Origin: Antedon mediterranea
Taxonomy: Eukaryota; Echinodermata; Crinoidea; Comatulida; Antedonidae
Direction of reading: 5' to 3'
DNA length: 64,000 bases
Assembly (NCBI RefSeq): GCF_964355755.1
Contig: NC_092670.1
Span: 3,189,001-3,253,000 of the forward strand
In this document: one piece after another, positions 60,454 to 64,000 of the stretch
Layout: every line of letters starts with the position of its first letter
Numbering within the stretch: the first letter of the stretch is position 1
Made by a program: the position numbers and the translations under genes
The notes under the pieces: model-generated
What the model was told of the DNA's origin: nothing
What the model saw: the letters and a program-made list of their open reading frames with translations, nothing else
Databases searched by the model: none

Positions 60454-60525
60454 AACCTCAGTGGGACTTGAACCAGCGATCTCAACTGTGAGAGGCTGGA
60501 TACATAACCATTACACCACACTGTC
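60454..60525 (-). tRNA. tRNA-like sequence, probably pseudogene or SINE head
   Basis: On the minus strand an A-box TGGTGTAATGG (60508-60518) and a B-box GGTTCAAGTCC (60464-60474) have tRNA spacing. CCTCTCACAGT lies at the anticodon position, resembling Glu(CTC) or Val(CAC). The T and acceptor stems have mismatches, and a T-run follows. I do not think it is a functional tRNA. Confidence 0.45.
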
Positions 60526-61117
60526 ACCCACAACTTTGTAGTGTGCAGTTAACATATTTACACTTAGAACTAATACAAAAAATGTTTAAAAAAATATTCA
60601 GGGGGAATTTTATGTAGGGGAATTTTACAGTACCCTCTAGTTATTATTATTATTATTTATTCTTTCTTTATTCTGCAGGCACTTTCAGTGCACTGATTTC
60701 CAAAGTGGTACAGTAATTGAAAATATAACAAACATAATAAAATAAAGACAAAGAGTAATTGAAATATACATAAAAATAGCAATCAATTTTAGAAAACAAA
60801 AAAATCAGTTAAAAATGTTGAGTACTAATTGTATTTTGGAATGAAGTTATTGAAAAATCTTTAAAGTTAATTTTTAATTCATTGGGAAGTTCATTCCAGC
60901 TTTTAGATGAACCAATTCTCCAAAATAATACCCTCCTCCCCTATGGTGGGGCATTACATTTCAACTGGCTGTCTTTATAAACAAAACCCAAGTTAACTTC
61001 CCTTGCAAATAACTTTATACAAATAAGATAATTCAATACTGAAAGTTGATCCAGCATATTCACAAAACCACCAAAATTATCCTATTCCAATGGTTGAGCA
61101 GATTTAGCTCCTATTTA

Positions 61118-61630
61118 TGTAACACTAGGATAACGTATCTCAACGTATCAATTTCTATTCTAGTCTTCTTGTAGCCTAGAATAACGGCTTGAAACGTATC
61201 TCTTATTTTCTATTTTAGGGAACACCCTAAAATAACGGCTTGAAACGTATCTCTTATTTTCTATTTTAGGGAACACCCTAGAATAACGGCTTGAAACGTA
61301 TCTCTTATTTTCTATTTTAGGGAACACCCTAGAATAACGGCTTGAAACGTATCTCTTATTTTCTATTTTAGGGAACACCCTAAAATAACGGCTTGAAACG
61401 TATCTCTTATTTTCTATTTTAGGGAACACCCTAGAATAACGGCTTGAAACGTATCTCTTATTTTCTATTTTAGGGAACACCCTAGAATAACGGCTTGAAA
61501 CGTATCTCTTATTTTCTATTTCAAGGAACACCCTAAAATAACGGCTTGAAACGTATCTCTTATTTTCTAATTTAGGGAACACCCTAAAATAACGGCTTGA
61601 AACGTATCTCTTATTTTCTATTTTAAAGAT
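61118..61630. repeat. 51-bp minisatellite, about 9 copies
   Basis: Unit: CCTAGAATAACGGCTTGAAA, CGTATCTCTTATTTTCTATT, TTAGGGAACAC. The same sequence occurs singly in copy A (21160-21200, 21385-21425, 22150-22200), so it was amplified in copy B. As 51 is a multiple of three, a minus-strand frame stays open over 140 codons; I treat that as chance. Confidence 0.92.
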
Positions 61631-62512
61631 CCCTCAAAAATATCTATTTTCAACGAATCATTGATAGCAAAGCCTGTACTAATTCACGTATTTCCCTTCT
61701 GGCGTGATGACAGAGTACGACACTTAGCTTTATTATCTTTGTTTTCTTAGTAGTTCAACTGAGGAATTCCAGGAACATCGGTTTCTATTCTAGTCTTTTC
61801 CTATCCTAGAATAACGGCTTGAAACGTATCTCTTAATTTCTATTATAGGGAACACCCTAATATCGATTTTCAACGAATCACTGATAGCAAAGCCTGTACT
61901 AACTCACATATTTTACTAGCGTATAACAGAGTACGACACTTCGCTTCATTATCTTATTTTTTTCCACTCAGGAATTCTTCAGTTCGTTTCTTGTTGACGT
62001 ACACACAGCAGTGTTAAAAGAAATTATGACAATCTGAGGTAGGTGTGTCTCATTAGAGTGCAATGTTGAATGAACTATACCCTAACAGGGGTTGCTATGG
62101 TTATTTATGGTAAAATTTTTGTAATATTTTCCACTCTTCGGGGAGAGAGGGGCTATCCAGGTAAGCAGTGGCATAATGCAGAGGCCCCTGGTTTAGGAAA
62201 CCTAAGTGGTCCTCGGCCAAGTTCCAATGCTGGAAGCCTTGAACGTTTTAAGCCTTTTTGGCATATTTTAATGCCCATTTTTCCTCTGGGCCCCCATAAG
62301 CTCCAGGGACCCTGGGTTTAGCCAGTGAGCGCTCATAGCCATTACGCCACTGCAGGTAAGTTGCACTCATAGACTACCAACACCACAGTTGGTTTGTGTA
62401 GTCTAACATGGGTCATTGATGGAATGGAAATAAATTATATAAACTCGTCAATGCATTAACTTCATTAATCATTTTCTTTTCATCAAGTTTCTTAAATTCT
62501 GAATTCTTGAAT

Positions 62513-62629
62513 TCAGTCATCTTGTCTCCTACTCTTGAACTTGAGCTCGCTGATTGCCATTTTGTTTAGATTTCCTTGGGCATGTTCGTTACACCATTCA
62601 GACACTGTTAACAATCCGTGTTGATAATT
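62513..62629 (-). pseudogene. Relic of a death-effector-like exon (copy B)
   Basis: Partner of 24413-24531: LLTVSEWCNEHAQGNLNKMA ... SELKFKS aligns with LLTEVSDWWKEHGN ... LLSEFTYRD of the intact exon. The start is shortened and frame-shifted, and the frame ends at 62513-62515. Confidence 0.5.
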
Positions 62630-63319
62630 CTACAAGAAAGTAAATACAAATTGCTATGTTTTTGGTTTTATATATATAAAGTTATATAAATTTGAAAAAT
62701 ATAAGAAATAAAAAAAAGTTTTTATCAAAATACCATAACAATTTTTTAATTCAATAATTTAATTTCGCCATGATATTCATTGCTGGCCTAGGTACTTTCA
62801 CTTGTGTGCTCGCATCGTGCAGTTTATAGCGTAAGCCTGCCTGGAGGAGGCGTAGAATCTAAGACCACAGCTTTGATAGTCTTAGGCTTAGAATTAAACG
62901 CAACTGATTTGCAATAAGTTTATTGTTAAATTTTTACTCATGTTTTATGGCGTTCTCTTTCTGTTTTATAATTTGTTACCTTTTGTATTGTTACATATTT
63001 TTATATATCTGTAAAATGAGCAATGAATTTCCGAAAGGATTAATAAAAGATAATTTCAATTTGAATTTATATTAAGCCAGTGGTTTCATCTTGGGCTTAA
63101 GTCTAGGCTTACGACCTTTATTACAATCTGCCCCTCATATTTTCACCCATGAGTTAGATGTATATATACCACACTGTAAATAGAAAATTCCTCAATACAA
63201 TCGAATAACTGTAACTCACAATTAATAAATATTAATGTGAACTAGGAATTACAATTCTGCAATAAAAGTCTAAATAAGTAGAATATTATGACCCCCAACT
63301 CTATTGAAATAAAACATAC

Positions 63320-63364
63320 TTTCTGCATTGCTTTATGGTCCAGCTTCACTTCTTGATCGTTTAC
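63320..63364 (-). pseudogene. Cassette linker exon 11 with in-frame stop
   Basis: 45 nt with normal AG and GT signals, phase 1-1. CCATCA has become CCATAA, so the frame KRSRSEAGP ends in TAA. If included it would end the protein. It is either dead or a conditional stop exon. Confidence 0.6.
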
Positions 63365-63642
63365 CTAAAAAAAAAAGATTTTATATATATCCATGTTGAT
63401 GAATACTATTACTATATAACATTGTGTGTTAATAAATATGTTGAAATATTAACCCGAGTCTTGATTTTTCATCAACATTATTTAAACGTCTAAGAGACAT
63501 TTTAAATAAAAAACTTAAAATATTAAGATTTAACTTGTTATTTTGTATTTTTCACATTTTTTGTTACTTTTTTGGAACTTTATATAACCAAACTGTAATA
63601 CAAGTTGCAAAATGGCATTGAAATCATTCACTAAATTACCAC

Positions 63643-63807
63643 TCAGTCCACTCAGCTGTAAATGAGTACCTGGTTGAAAATACTAGGGAGAAAAAGCGGC
63701 GTGGAAAGGAACTGGCCACCCTACCACATAATGCCGAGGCTTAGTACAATGAGCTCCTAACAGCTCATTCCCCTACGTTCAGAGAACACGGGACTCACCT
63801 TTACCTT
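63643..63807 (+). mobile_element. 165-bp SINE-like insertion with 7-bp duplication
   Basis: Flanked by TTACCAC on both sides (63636-63642, 63808-63814). The paralogous sites at 25445 and 37930 lack it, so the ends are exact. It contains CTCAGCTGTAAATGAGTACC and ATGCCGAGGCTTAGTACAAT. I recognise no pol III boxes, so its class is unproven. Confidence 0.75.
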
Positions 63808-64000
63808 TTACCACGTCAGAACATAATCGTAACTGCACCTTATTAAACTTTATTTATATAGCAGTTTAATAAGTTTAATAAACATATTTGACTACTATAC
63901 AGTAAATGCTATAAAAGTATAGATTAGGTTAAAAAATATCAAAATCAATCAATCAATATTTATACCGTTTAAAGACGAAAACATTATAGGCCATATAGTA

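Larger units (their letters stand above)
59119..61114. repeat. Segmental duplication copy B, left part, with insertions
   Basis: 59385-59456, 60079-60116 and 60904-61114 match 15600-15915 of copy A. Between them lie insertions of about 620 bp and 790 bp absent from copy A. The second contains ACCTCCGCCAAGGAGGT, a (TG)n tract and a tRNA-like sequence. No protein gene is seen. Confidence 0.65.
61631..64000. repeat. Segmental duplication copy B, right part
   Basis: Matches 21215-25600 in direct orientation but lacks the LINE, the Helitron-like element and the extra repeat copies. It carries its own SINE at 63643-63807. It holds a relic exon and a cassette with a stop, and runs off the window. 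Confidence 0.8.

Noticed and set aside
61160-61582. 140-codon minus-strand frame with 17-residue repeats
   Set aside because: Arises because 51 bp is divisible by three; single-copy versions of the unit in copy A are not coding.

Overview
The window is eukaryotic nuclear DNA from an animal. It is AT-rich, with intron-split genes, satellites, SINEs, a LINE fragment, Helitron-like and cut-and-paste DNA transposons. The innate-immune gene content (tandem death-effector-like exons, NACHT, leucine-rich repeats) and the scattered AGGCCTA motif suggest an invertebrate deuterostome, most likely an echinoderm. This is inference; no species-diagnostic gene is present.

Left part (1-14 kb) is nested mobile DNA. 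A foldback-like composite of about 9.5 kb (1916-11452) has long inverted ends made of CGGGAT-rich minisatellite plus about 630 bp of matching unique sequence. Inside it lies a 3.9-kb TIR transposon (4087-8003) with a broken multi-exon + strand gene, itself split by a 771-bp MITE (TIRs, 9-bp target duplication). Minisatellites and TCTG/TCGG microsatellites follow to 14 kb.

Middle-left (14-25.6 kb) is copy A of a segmental duplication whose second copy (B) is at 58.9-64 kb. Copy A alone carries a 5-kb, 77-bp satellite with higher-order structure, a truncated LINE and a Helitron/Helentron-like element. Copy B gives the empty site for these.

Centre (25-49 kb) is a minus-strand NLR locus. It has two tandem death-effector-like exons (25890-26414, 48498-49049), one NACHT-LRR exon (40720-43260), two copies of a 63-nt linker exon, other short linkers, and ten intact copies of a 39-66 nt cassette exon (an eleventh has a stop). 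Every internal exon I could delimit is phase 1-1, so any combination would stay in frame. Inside this locus sits a 3.1-kb transposon (31053-34182) with perfect 36-bp TIRs and a 7-bp target duplication, carrying two decayed convergent genes; an intron holds what looks like an excision scar or minimal copy of the same family.

Right part: a 4.3-kb array of a 37-bp satellite (50147-54410), a gene-poor stretch (54.4-58.9 kb), then copy B with a 51-bp minisatellite, a cassette exon with a stop, and SINE insertions.

Exon boundaries rest on GT-AG signals, phase and paralog comparison by eye. No transcript evidence was available, and I cannot say which exons join in one mRNA.
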